This document shows, piece by piece, positions 30,356 to 38,087 of a stretch of 64,000 bases of DNA; positions within the stretch are counted from its first letter, which is position 1, and the number at the start of each line of letters is the position of its first letter. The translations under genes and the position numbers were made by a program. Origin of the DNA: Methanocellales archaeon (lineage in GTDB: Archaea; Halobacteriota; UBA148; JAUWXC01); assembly GCA_030610945.1 (NCBI GenBank), contig JAUWQV010000004.1:1-64000 (forward strand). Direction: 5' to 3'. Below the pieces are notes generated by a model, which was not told the DNA's origin, did no database searches, and saw only the letters and a program-made list of their open reading frames with translations.

Positions 30356-30775
30356 TCATTTAGATTTATCTACAATCTTTTTTATAATCTTGGCACTGCT
30401 ACATAGTGGAGATGTATTTACATATTCTATGCGCACCACCTGCGCCATTAACCCCTTTTTGCGCAACTCTGCCGTCAGCGCATCCTCATCAAACTGCTGG
30501 TCGTGACCCAAGACTATAAAATCTGGCTTAATATTTTTCACGGGCTCAAAAATGTCCTTTTCACTGCCCAAGAGGGCTTTATCCACGATTTTAAGCGCCC
30601 GCACCATCGCTAATCGCTGTTTTTCAGGGATGACTGGCTTTCGCTTGTGTTTAATCATTGAATCCCTGGCAATGATTACGATGAGTTCGTCGCCTAACTC
30701 CCTTGCTTTTTTCAGGTACGCAAGATGCCCGGGATGCAGTATCTCAAATGTTCCTGTGGCAAGCACCTTTCTCAT
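30356..30775 (-). CDS. ribL: Archaeal FAD synthase (RibL type)
   Basis: A 139-residue cytidylyltransferase-like protein that makes FAD from FMN and ATP in archaea. The nucleotide-binding HPGH motif (TFEILHPGHLAYLKKA) and the loop before VLGHDQQFDEDAL are visible. It is convergent with uspA and lies in the minus-strand cluster behind the JAMM protein gene, with no spacing. Confidence 0.9.
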   Translation of the reverse strand: MRKVLATGTFEILHPGHLAYLKKARELGDELIVIIARDSMIKHKRKPVIPEKQRLAMVRALKIVDKALLGSEKDIFEPVKNIKPDFIVLGHDQQFDEDALTAELRKKGLMAQVVRIEYVNTSPLCSSAKIIKKIVDKSK

Positions 30776-31183
30776 CTAATCCCCCCAAGCACCTAAATCG
30801 TCCTTAATTGATATATCTAACACCAGTAAATGTCTTTTCCTCCCTGCCGCGTCGTAGCATGCCCAACTCTGCTCTGTATAGGGATGGACCGCAATTATAT
30901 GGTAATCGCCAGTGCGCCCGAACATCATTAAATCCTCTTTCGACGGGGTTATGTTTGAAGATGGGTGGCTGTGAACAGAGCCAATACTGCCCACGCTCAT
31001 GGGCATCATGTACAGTCGCATGACTGCACTGACCTCGGATGACTGCGTACCCGGCAGCAGGAGTACATCAGTGATAATGTTCTCATTGGCCCTCAACATA
31101 CCAGCAAATTCTTTTGGATAGGAAGACCTGCTGACTTCCAGTATAAAGTGCAATGCATCCCTTGCTATTCCTTTAATCTTCAT
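30776..31183 (-). CDS. JAMM/MPN-domain metalloprotease
   Basis: A 135-residue Mov34/MPN/PAD-1 family protein. The zinc motif H-x-H-P-x6-S-x2-D is intact in HSHPSSNITPSKED. Archaeal members cleave isopeptide bonds of small archaeal modifier (SAMP) proteins or act in sulfur transfer. No SAMP or E1-like gene is nearby. It overlaps the deoxyhypusine synthase gene by four bases. Confidence 0.88.
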   Translation of the reverse strand: MKIKGIARDALHFILEVSRSSYPKEFAGMLRANENIITDVLLLPGTQSSEVSAVMRLYMMPMSVGSIGSVHSHPSSNITPSKEDLMMFGRTGDYHIIAVHPYTEQSWACYDAAGRKRHLLVLDISIKDDLGAWGD

Positions 31184-32112
31184 TTCCTCTCCAGACGTTC
31201 ACGGACGGTAGCAACAAGGATCGGCAGCGTTATCGTTGCATCAGCATAGACGGTGACTGCCCTTGCTTCCTCACCGACCTTGCCCCATGACTTCGCCTCA
31301 TCTAATGTCGCACCGGAAAGACCGCCGGTTTCAGGCCTATCTATGGTGAGCTGTATCGCATAGTCAAACCCGCCTTTTGGTGTTACAATCATGGACTGGA
31401 GTATAAAGTTCTTGGGAACTCCTCCGCCAACGAATAACGCCCCGGTCCTATTGGCGTTATAGCAAATATCCATAAACTCGTGCATATCCTTAAAAGTGTC
31501 AACGTTCAATTTATGCGTCTGTGTGTGCAACCACGCCTGCAATCCAATGGCAGAGTCCGCGATGGCAGGGCAGAAGATTGGGACATTCTTTCTCGCTGCA
31601 GCGCCTATAATTGAGTCTGCACCTACCCTGCGCCCGATTTGTGTCAGCAGTTCCCTAATGCTCATGTCTTTTGCATCTATCGCAGCAAAAACGTCCAAAA
31701 GCTTCTTTTCAAATGTGCTGAAATGTCCCTCTGGCAGGAACACGTCAAATATCCTGTTGATTTGCTGACGATGCAATTCGATGTCGTCTGCGACACTCGT
31801 GCCCCTGTAATGATGTCCTCCCCATACCTCTATCAAATCGTGTACGAGGTTTGCGCCGGTGGTGACAAGCACATCAATGTAGCCATCCTCGATTAGACCC
31901 ATAATGATTTTGCGCATTCCTGCGGGCACCATGGCTCCGGCGAGTCCGAAAAACTTCGTCGTATCATCGCGCAACATTGCCTCGTAAACGTCAAGCGCTT
32001 CTGCCAGTCTTCCCGCGCCAAACGCTGCACCGCCCATCTCTTTAACTAACTCATCAACGGTCATCTTGGCTTTGATATCCATCTGTTTAACCGGTCGTCG
32101 TAGTTCGCTCAT
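31180..32112 (-). CDS. dys: Deoxyhypusine synthase
   Basis: A 310-residue enzyme that modifies one lysine of eIF-5A. The catalytic lysine is expected in SWGKVGEEARAVTVYADATITLP near the C-terminus, and NAD-binding features appear in VTTGANLVHDL. The ATG at 32112 has GGGAG 8-12 bases upstream, inside the agmatinase gene, and the two genes overlap by 26 bases. eIF-5A itself is encoded 860 bases upstream in the same operon. Confidence 0.95.
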   Translation of the reverse strand: MSELRRPVKQMDIKAKMTVDELVKEMGGAAFGAGRLAEALDVYEAMLRDDTTKFFGLAGAMVPAGMRKIIMGLIEDGYIDVLVTTGANLVHDLIEVWGGHHYRGTSVADDIELHRQQINRIFDVFLPEGHFSTFEKKLLDVFAAIDAKDMSIRELLTQIGRRVGADSIIGAAARKNVPIFCPAIADSAIGLQAWLHTQTHKLNVDTFKDMHEFMDICYNANRTGALFVGGGVPKNFILQSMIVTPKGGFDYAIQLTIDRPETGGLSGATLDEAKSWGKVGEEARAVTVYADATITLPILVATVRERLERK

Positions 32113-32965
32113 TTTTAACGCTCCCTTTTACTACAATAAACTCTCTAATCAGTTTTGCCCCTAACAAAGACGTTTGCCCATGGTCATAATCGGGCGATAT
32201 TTCAACCAGATCAAATCCAACAACGCGTGGCGCAAGTGCCTGGAGGATATACCTGATGTCATCCGGAGTGAGCCCAAAAGGCTCAGGCGTTCCCACGGCT
32301 GGCGCGTATGCAGGGTCTATCACATCCATATCTATTGATAAATAAATTTTGCCTTTGCCCAGATATTTAATGAGGTCCTGTGTAATGTTAACGACGCCTT
32401 CTGACTGTACCTGCGTTGCACTGTAGAATCTGACCCCATTTTGCTTTGCAAAATCGTACTCCTCCCTGGCACCGCTCCTGATTCCAAGCGAGGCATAACT
32501 TTCAACACCAACCCTATCGAGTATTCGCCGTGAAACACAGGCATGACTCTGCCTTGTACCAGCATACTCATCCCTTAGGTCGAGGTGTGCGTCCAGCACA
32601 ACTACATTCACATCACTAAATGCCCTGACACACGCGCATGTAAGGGAGTGTTCACCCCCAATCATGATAGGAGTCTTACCATCGCCGATGATGCGCTTCA
32701 TTTCAGATTGAATAAAAGCAAGCGTTTCGTCAACCAGTGTACTTACGTCGATATCTCCAAGGTCACAAAATGATATATCTCCGAGGTCAATATCATACGC
32801 AGGGTAGTATAACTCGAAATTATAGGATGCCTTCCTTATGGCTAACGGCGCTCCTCTTGAGCCAGACCTGAAGCACGACGTTCCGTCAAAGGGTGCCCCA
32901 AATATTACGAACTCTGCATTTTCATAGCTGGCATTAGCATCTGCAAAGGTGAGCTTGGTGAACAA
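32087..32965 (-). CDS. speB: Agmatinase-family ureohydrolase
   Basis: A 292-residue arginase/agmatinase-fold enzyme with manganese ligands in IGGEHSLT, DAHLDLRDEY and SIDMDVIDPAYAP. It would release urea from agmatine to give putrescine. In Haloferax a homologue next to the hypusination genes acts on agmatine attached to eIF-5A. The gene sits between eif5A and dys here, which supports that role. The start is TTG with GGTGAT 7 bases upstream. Confidence 0.93.
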   Translation of the reverse strand: MFTKLTFADANASYENAEFVIFGAPFDGTSCFRSGSRGAPLAIRKASYNFELYYPAYDIDLGDISFCDLGDIDVSTLVDETLAFIQSEMKRIIGDGKTPIMIGGEHSLTCACVRAFSDVNVVVLDAHLDLRDEYAGTRQSHACVSRRILDRVGVESYASLGIRSGAREEYDFAKQNGVRFYSATQVQSEGVVNITQDLIKYLGKGKIYLSIDMDVIDPAYAPAVGTPEPFGLTPDDIRYILQALAPRVVGFDLVEISPDYDHGQTSLLGAKLIREFIVVKGSVKNERTTTTG

Positions 32966-32971
32966 AAATCA

Positions 32972-33358
32972 TCACCGCATATCTATTTTCTTCTTTCCCA
33001 TGCACTCAATATAGGTGAGTGTCTGCCCCTCTTTTAGTTTAGCCCTCAGCTCACTTGGGATGGCGAGTTCAAACGTAGAATAATCGTCCATGGACATCAG
33101 TTGCACGACGTTTTTTCCAGAGAAAGATAGCACCTGCGCAGTTTTCCGTTTAAGGATGGGCACATATATCTTTGCGCTAACAGGCTGCACGATGGACCGT
33201 TTCTGCCCATCAAATACGCCGATGGTGTCTATCCTCGCCTTGGCAGAGCCGTGTTTGCCTGGCTTGGATGTAGCAATGCTAACGATGGTGCAGGGTTCAC
33301 CATCTATAACCACATAACGCCCTTCTTTGAGAGCCTTGACTTCGGTTTGTTCTTTCAT
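32972..33358 (-). CDS. eif5A: Translation factor aIF-5A
   Basis: A 128-residue factor that helps ribosomes through difficult peptide bonds. The hypusine loop SKPGKHGSAK is intact, with the target lysine between PG and HG. An N-terminal SH3-like and a C-terminal OB domain are both present. The ATG at 33358 is 7 bases after GGAGGA. A TTG one codon earlier is unlikely. It leads the hypusine cluster. Confidence 0.97.
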   Translation of the reverse strand: MKEQTEVKALKEGRYVVIDGEPCTIVSIATSKPGKHGSAKARIDTIGVFDGQKRSIVQPVSAKIYVPILKRKTAQVLSFSGKNVVQLMSMDDYSTFELAIPSELRAKLKEGQTLTYIECMGKKKIDMR

Positions 33359-33442
33359 CAAAAATCCTCCAATATATTATTGTAGATACCTTGAATACAG
33401 ACACCACAATTTAAATGTATTTCGATAACATAAGATGATGCA

Positions 33443-34228
33443 ATGAGAAAACTCTGCGAAGATATCGCGAACTCGATTGAAAATGCCATTCGTGGATACA
33501 TTGGCGCTGACGATGGCGGGGAGATTCTGTATACAGGGGCAGATGGCACGCCGACCGCCAGGATAGATGACGTGGCTGAAAGGGCTGCCCTCCGTGTCCT
33601 GAAGAATGACGGGCGATCGGTCAGGCTGGTGAGTGAGGAGATGGGAGAGGTCGTGTTTGGGAGCAATCCTGAATTTACCATCGTGCTCGATCCACTGGAC
33701 GGCACGTATAACGCCCTCAGAGGCATACCATTCTACTCGGTTTCAATCGCAATTGGCAAGACCGACCTTTCGCAGATACATTATGGCTATGTGAAAAACC
33801 TGGTAACTGGAGACGTGTATGCCGCAGAAAGGGATAGGGGCGCATTGTTAAACGGAAAAAAGATTCGCGTGTCCACCAGGAAAGAGGCGGACCCATATTG
33901 TGCTTCCATATATGGGTGTGCATTTGCAGAACGGAACTTTTTGAATCAAAACGGCAAGAAGGTAAGACTTCTGGGCAGCGCAGCACTGGAATTATGCTAT
34001 GTGGCGGCTGGAAAGTTAGATGCATTCGTGGACGCACGAAACAGGCTGCGGATAAGTGATGTGGCGGCAGGAAAACTCATCGTCGAAGAAGCAGGGGGAG
34101 TAGTGACAGATGATTTTGGTGGAGTGTTGAGCAATCCGCTTATGATAAAAGAAAGGGTCAAAATCGTGGCATCTAATGGGCGCATCCATGATGACCTGCT
34201 CGTCAAGCTGAGGGAGTGGAACAAATGA
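33443..34228 (+). CDS. suhB: Bifunctional fructose-1,6-bisphosphatase/inositol monophosphatase
   Basis: A 261-residue class IV FBPase/IMPase of the archaeal kind. Metal-binding residues are in SEEMGE and LDPLDGTYNALRGIPFYSVSIA, and the second site lies in LRISDVAAGKLIVEEAGG. It may serve gluconeogenesis, inositol lipid synthesis, or both. It overlaps the NAD kinase gene by four bases, an arrangement known from other archaea. TTTAAATG about 25 bases upstream could be its TATA box. Confidence 0.93.
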   Translation: MRKLCEDIANSIENAIRGYIGADDGGEILYTGADGTPTARIDDVAERAALRVLKNDGRSVRLVSEEMGEVVFGSNPEFTIVLDPLDGTYNALRGIPFYSVSIAIGKTDLSQIHYGYVKNLVTGDVYAAERDRGALLNGKKIRVSTRKEADPYCASIYGCAFAERNFLNQNGKKVRLLGSAALELCYVAAGKLDAFVDARNRLRISDVAAGKLIVEEAGGVVTDDFGGVLSNPLMIKERVKIVASNGRIHDDLLVKLREWNK

Positions 34229-35043
34229 AGCCGAAGACACTTGGAATCATCTCGCGATGTGAAGCCGGCGACGTGAAGATGGTAAAAGAGATTATAAATG
34301 AGATACAGGATGCCGTGAAAATCGTCCTGGACCCGAGGACAGGGAGCAAGATTGGCGGGCATAAATCAATCCCTGTAGCAGAGATGGACGTGGATGTACT
34401 CGTCACCATAGGGGGAGATGGCACCATATTACGGTCTCTCCAGTTGCTGAGGAAACCAACGCCAATCCTCGGCATCGACATGGGCGAAATCGGATTTCTT
34501 GCGGATGTGAACCCGGAGAATGCCAGAGATGCAGTCAAAAAGGTGGTTGACGGGTTTGAAGTGGAGCAAAGAGCACGACTTGCTGTGCGTGTTAATGAAG
34601 AAACTCTGCCATCTGCGACCAACGAGGCGACAATCGTCACATCCATGCCCGCGAAGATTCTTCAGTTCAGGGTTCTGGTCGATGGAAAGGAGGTCGAAAC
34701 GATGAGGGCGGATGGCCTGATACTGGCAACGCCTACGGGTTCAACTGCATATGCCATGAGTGCTGGCGGCCCTATCGTTGATGCGAAAGTGGATGCGTTT
34801 GTGGTCGTCCCCCTTGCGCCATTCAAACTCTCAGCCAGGCCATGGGTCGTGCCGGCGAACAGCGAGATAACCGTGGAGTTATTGAGAGCGGGCAAGGAAG
34901 CGCTGCTCGTCATCGATGGACAGTACAAGCAAACGGTCACAAAGAAGGATGACATCAGGTTCACCAAGGCAAAGGCGCCAGCGCTGTTTGTCAAGACCGA
35001 CAGGGGTTTCTACGCCAAAATCAGGGATAAGTTAGTGAGTTGA
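34225..35043 (+). CDS. nadK: NAD kinase
   Basis: A 272-residue ATP/polyphosphate-NAD kinase making NADP. The GGDGT motif (TIGGDGTILRSL) and the substrate loop ATPTGSTAYAMSAGGPIV are intact. I use the ATG at 34225, 8 bases after GGAG, which overlaps the FBPase stop. A GTG at 34216 would add three residues. Confidence 0.96.
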   Translation: MKPKTLGIISRCEAGDVKMVKEIINEIQDAVKIVLDPRTGSKIGGHKSIPVAEMDVDVLVTIGGDGTILRSLQLLRKPTPILGIDMGEIGFLADVNPENARDAVKKVVDGFEVEQRARLAVRVNEETLPSATNEATIVTSMPAKILQFRVLVDGKEVETMRADGLILATPTGSTAYAMSAGGPIVDAKVDAFVVVPLAPFKLSARPWVVPANSEITVELLRAGKEALLVIDGQYKQTVTKKDDIRFTKAKAPALFVKTDRGFYAKIRDKLVS

Positions 35044-35295
35044 AAGTGGCCTAAAGCCACCCCTAATACCGCCTGAAATCCCCATCAAAATTGCTATTAA
35101 TAATACTATTTCTGCTGGATGAGGTACGTCTGGAAAAAGCAGGAGAATAACTGTTAAGAAAAATGCACAACTTAAAAGACAAAATATGATGCCCTTTCTT
35201 TGCCGAGACAACTTCACCCTCGTCGTTAGAACTAGGAATAATAGGATAGCGCAGAGAATTCCCAACAAAATCATAACAAACACATAGGTCATCAT
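35032..35295 (-). CDS. Small three-span membrane protein, unknown
   Basis: An 87-residue hydrophobic protein with three likely membrane helices and a glycine-rich end (GISGGIRGGF). Its ATG follows GAGGTG by 9 bases, and its 3' end overlaps nadK by 12 bases on the opposite strand. I see no family. It is the last of three minus-strand genes for small membrane proteins. Confidence 0.5.
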   Translation of the reverse strand: MMTYVFVMILLGILCAILLFLVLTTRVKLSRQRKGIIFCLLSCAFFLTVILLLFPDVPHPAEIVLLIAILMGISGGIRGGFRPLSTH

Positions 35296-35319
35296 TTTAG
35301 TTGCACCTCTTCATCATAA

Positions 35320-35547
35320 TCATCTCCTGTATTTATCAATTGAATATCCAACTATGGCACCGATTAGAACTCCAAAAATTGTTGACAACGACCAAACGAG
35401 ATAAAGTCCCATTGAGTACAAAGACGGAGCGGGAGGAATGAAACTTACAATGTACCCTCCACCATACCACCACAAAAGAGGAGCGTAAGGAACTGTTAAC
35501 CCTAAAATTCCACCAACCATTGCACCGATTTTCCATTTCTTCATCAT
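35320..35547 (-). CDS. Small membrane protein, tandem paralogue A
   Basis: A 75-residue protein beginning MMKKWKIGAMVGGILGL and ending GVLIGAIVGYSIDKYRR. Both ends match the neighbouring gene at 35550-35822, so the two arose by tandem duplication. Two or three membrane helices with GxxxG packing are likely. An ATG at 35562 would overlap the paralogue's end, but the paralogue's MNKWKIG start favours the ATG used here. Confidence 0.6.
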   Translation of the reverse strand: MMKKWKIGAMVGGILGLTVPYAPLLWWYGGGYIVSFIPPAPSLYSMGLYLVWSLSTIFGVLIGAIVGYSIDKYRR

Positions 35548-35549
35548 AA

Positions 35550-35822
35550 TTATCTTCTGCATTTATCAATTACAAATCCAACTCCTGCACCGATTAAAGC
35601 ACCGATGTGGGCTGCTAACAAGAAAAGTATGGTATGACTGACTGCGATAGTAAACCCGTGTGTTATAGCATTGAACCAATCCACACTCCCGAATGCAAGA
35701 GTGGTCGGCAAACCAAAGGTATATCTCATCAGAGGATTTAGCCAAAACCCTCCTGAAAGAGTTATAAGGCTTAGTAATCCCCAAATTGCTCCGATTATTG
35801 CACCTATTTTCCATTTATTCAT
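35550..35822 (-). CDS. Small membrane protein, tandem paralogue B
   Basis: A 90-residue protein, MNKWKIGAIIGAIWGLLSL at the start and GALIGAGVGFVIDKCRR at the end, homologous to the gene just downstream. The middle differs between the two (longer and less proline-rich here). The function is unknown. The ends suggest a membrane-spanning helix pair with a short basic cytoplasmic tail. Confidence 0.6.
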   Translation of the reverse strand: MNKWKIGAIIGAIWGLLSLITLSGGFWLNPLMRYTFGLPTTLAFGSVDWFNAITHGFTIAVSHTILFLLAAHIGALIGAGVGFVIDKCRR

Positions 35823-36126
35823 ATTAGACCCTTCGAAATTGTTATTTTTTTATTCCCCCCTCTCTCCGTTTAAGATAGTAATACGCCTGCCACGATGGCG
35901 ACTACTCCCTGCTATGACCTCCTTCGTGTGAGTTCTTTTCCCTCGGTTAATCGACGGGCAATGTATATTAAGTAGTTTGGAAGTAATAATATGATTTGAG
36001 TAACGGGAGTGGTTATGAGGAGAGATGCATCAAATCTTTTAGTTTTGGAGCATGGTGGCCATGGTTATCGGAATTATTAAACGAGTTATATCGGCTCTAA
36101 GGAACAAATTACGGGAGGTGTGTAAA
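35823..36126. other. 304-base gap with possible plus-strand leader
   Basis: No long gene. On the plus strand there is a possible TATA stretch (TGTATATTAAG, about 35959) and a 21-codon open frame starting at 36015 after GGGAGTGG and ending at 36080. The frame used at 36127 is also open upstream to an ATG at 36052, but without a good ribosome site. This may be the leader of the next gene. Confidence 0.4.
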
Positions 36127-36303
36127 GTGGCGTGTGAAACAAGAATAAAAGAGACATCAAAGATAGAAGTGCGTATAGATGGAACAAAACTGGACTATTC
36201 ACCACAGAGCAGTGTAGATGCTGTGGAAAAAGCGGTCAACAAAATCCTAGAGGGAGCAAAGAAAGCAGAGGTTGTAGAGCGAATTACGATCGAACGTAGG
36301 TAA
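36127..36303 (+). CDS. 58-residue alpha/beta protein, unknown
   Basis: The GTG at 36127 is chosen because GGGAGGTG lies 6 bases upstream (36113-36120), the best ribosome site in the area. The product MACETRIKETSKIEV...ITIERR looks like a compact beta-alpha-beta domain: two strands, a helix rich in Ala and Lys, then a strand. An upstream ATG at 36052 would add an amphipathic helix of 25 residues. I recognise no family. Confidence 0.6.
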   Translation: MACETRIKETSKIEVRIDGTKLDYSPQSSVDAVEKAVNKILEGAKKAEVVERITIERR

Positions 36304-36445
36304 ATCTAAATCGAACGTGAAGAGAAACCAACTGGAATACCGGCCGATTCTGGAATGGGCAAACCTGGTTGACTTAACGGAATGTTGAGGGAGAAGTACT
36401 CAGACTGCCGGAAGAGGTTAGGGTTAATGCGAGAGGTCGCATATC

Positions 36446-37963
36446 ATGGGAGAGCTCAGAGACAAGATTGAAGGAATTGGACCGGGATATGAGAAAAGGC
36501 TCGCGGAAGCAGGGATCAGGACCCTAGATGACCTGCGGTACATGAACGTGGACAATGTTCATGAGCAAACTGGCATTTCTATCAGGCTACTCAAAGTATG
36601 GCAGTCCATGGCCGTACTTCAGCGAGTTGAAGGCATCGACGCCCAGTTTTCAGAGGCTCTGGTGAAAATGGGAATAACCGATCTCGTGAAACTGGTAGGT
36701 GCCGACCCTGAGCAGATTTTTGCAGGAATTACGGAATTGCAGCAGAAGGGCACTATCCCGAACACCGCAACGCTTGAAGAAATCAAGGGGTGGCAGGATC
36801 AGGTCCTTCAAATATTGTTCGAAGATAGACTCTCCAAAACCCCTGACGAGGTGAAGATAGTCTGGGAGACGATGACGTGCCGGGGAATGCGTCATTGTTA
36901 CGAAAGATCAAATCACCCCTGCCGGTGGTTCTTCGAATACGGCCCCTTCCATGCATACGATATTGCCGTCGAGGATATGTGGCCCCTGGTGGAGACGGGC
37001 GAAATAGATTCCATTTACGTGGGGGAAAGATATCAAATACCAGAACTTCTCTCCGGGTGCAGAAAGTCACCCATAATGTCGGTGGGACTGAATCCAAATC
37101 TACGAGCGGTGACGCAGCCACGGAGGATCTACCCATATTTTGATGACGTTCAGCAGTATGCAAGGCATTTCAGGTACAGGACGACGTTCAAACACACCAT
37201 AGAAAAGGGATATTATGACGAACACCTCACAAACGGCACTGTGGAGTTTGAGGAAAACCAGCCCATCCCCCTTGTAAAGGCATACGTGTCCATGTACAGG
37301 GAATACGAAAAGATACTCCATGCCCTGCAGGAGAGAATGGGCATAACCGATAGCGAGCTCTCCTTGGGCGAGGACATATCCTATTATAATTTTGTGGCCT
37401 GCCACTCACCACGCTGGAACATGGACAGAGAGACTGAAAAGGGAATAATTGGAGAGTGCTACCACAAGCGGAGGTTCTTCCTCAAACAGTTCGTACAGAG
37501 CGTGCCAAAGGTAGTAATCCTCTTCGGAAAAGCGATTATGAAAAGCTTCGTCGCAAACTTTTACGGTGCGTTCGATGAGAATAATATTCCAGATCCTACG
37601 GAGACCTACCGTGACATCCTGAGCAAAAACAACTATACGATGAGAATTGGGGGGGAAAGGATAAGGGTCATCTTTTCCCCGCACCCCACAGGTGCTTTCG
37701 GTTTGTACCGTGAGCTGGACGCCCAGAACAAGATAGTAGATGCAATCTACGAGGAATATCTCAATGGGAACCTGATCTATGATGCGGACCTTAAACACTT
37801 CAAAAGGACAAAGGGGAGCTGTAAATTCTGCGATAATGACATCTATTTCATGGGAAGGTGCAAGTACAAAGGGTATTTCGAAAAAGAAGATACTAGGTCG
37901 ATCACGGAAATATCAGATGAAAGAAAGATCCTCGTTGATGAATTGGAAAGCTCTGCCCAATAG
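36446..37963 (+). CDS. HhH protein with uracil-DNA-glycosylase-like core and Cys clusters
   Basis: A 505-residue protein. The N-terminus (about 1-125) carries helix-hairpin-helix repeats such as GIGPGYEKRLAEAGI (10-24), resembling DUF4332. The core has three stretches in the order of UDG-superfamily motifs: SVGLNPN (about 212-218), VVILFGKA (356-363) and FSPHPTG (410-416). Cysteines cluster at 145, 151, 159 and again at 459, 462, 472, and C319 and C338 lie between, so an iron-sulfur or zinc site is possible, as in family 4/5 UDGs. The role could be DNA base excision or DNA sensing. I know no named family with this architecture. Confidence 0.7.
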   Translation: MGELRDKIEGIGPGYEKRLAEAGIRTLDDLRYMNVDNVHEQTGISIRLLKVWQSMAVLQRVEGIDAQFSEALVKMGITDLVKLVGADPEQIFAGITELQQKGTIPNTATLEEIKGWQDQVLQILFEDRLSKTPDEVKIVWETMTCRGMRHCYERSNHPCRWFFEYGPFHAYDIAVEDMWPLVETGEIDSIYVGERYQIPELLSGCRKSPIMSVGLNPNLRAVTQPRRIYPYFDDVQQYARHFRYRTTFKHTIEKGYYDEHLTNGTVEFEENQPIPLVKAYVSMYREYEKILHALQERMGITDSELSLGEDISYYNFVACHSPRWNMDRETEKGIIGECYHKRRFFLKQFVQSVPKVVILFGKAIMKSFVANFYGAFDENNIPDPTETYRDILSKNNYTMRIGGERIRVIFSPHPTGAFGLYRELDAQNKIVDAIYEEYLNGNLIYDADLKHFKRTKGSCKFCDNDIYFMGRCKYKGYFEKEDTRSITEISDERKILVDELESSAQ

Positions 37964-37985
37964 GATGCACTGAAGCCTACAACTT

Positions 37986-38038
37986 AATAAACTTCGCTTT
38001 AACTTCCAAAATAGAGGGTTAAACGAACAGAAAGTTCG
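37986..38038. repeat. Dispersed 53-base inverted-repeat element, copy A
   Basis: Closely matches 46493-46545. It contains CGCTTTAAC...GTTAAACG as imperfect arms and a small CGAAC/GTTCG hairpin at its 3' end. It lies between the UDG-like gene and the lysozyme-like gene. The shared ends and hairpins suggest a short mobile or RNA-processing element. Confidence 0.75.
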
Positions 38039-38087
38039 CAACTTTGAAAAAAGGTAAAAATATTTGAAAGGAAGGAGGCATAACATC

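Noticed and set aside
36052-36126. N-terminal extension of the 58-residue gene
   Set aside because: The ATG at 36052 has no well-spaced ribosome site, whereas GGGAGGTG sits 6 bases before the GTG at 36127.
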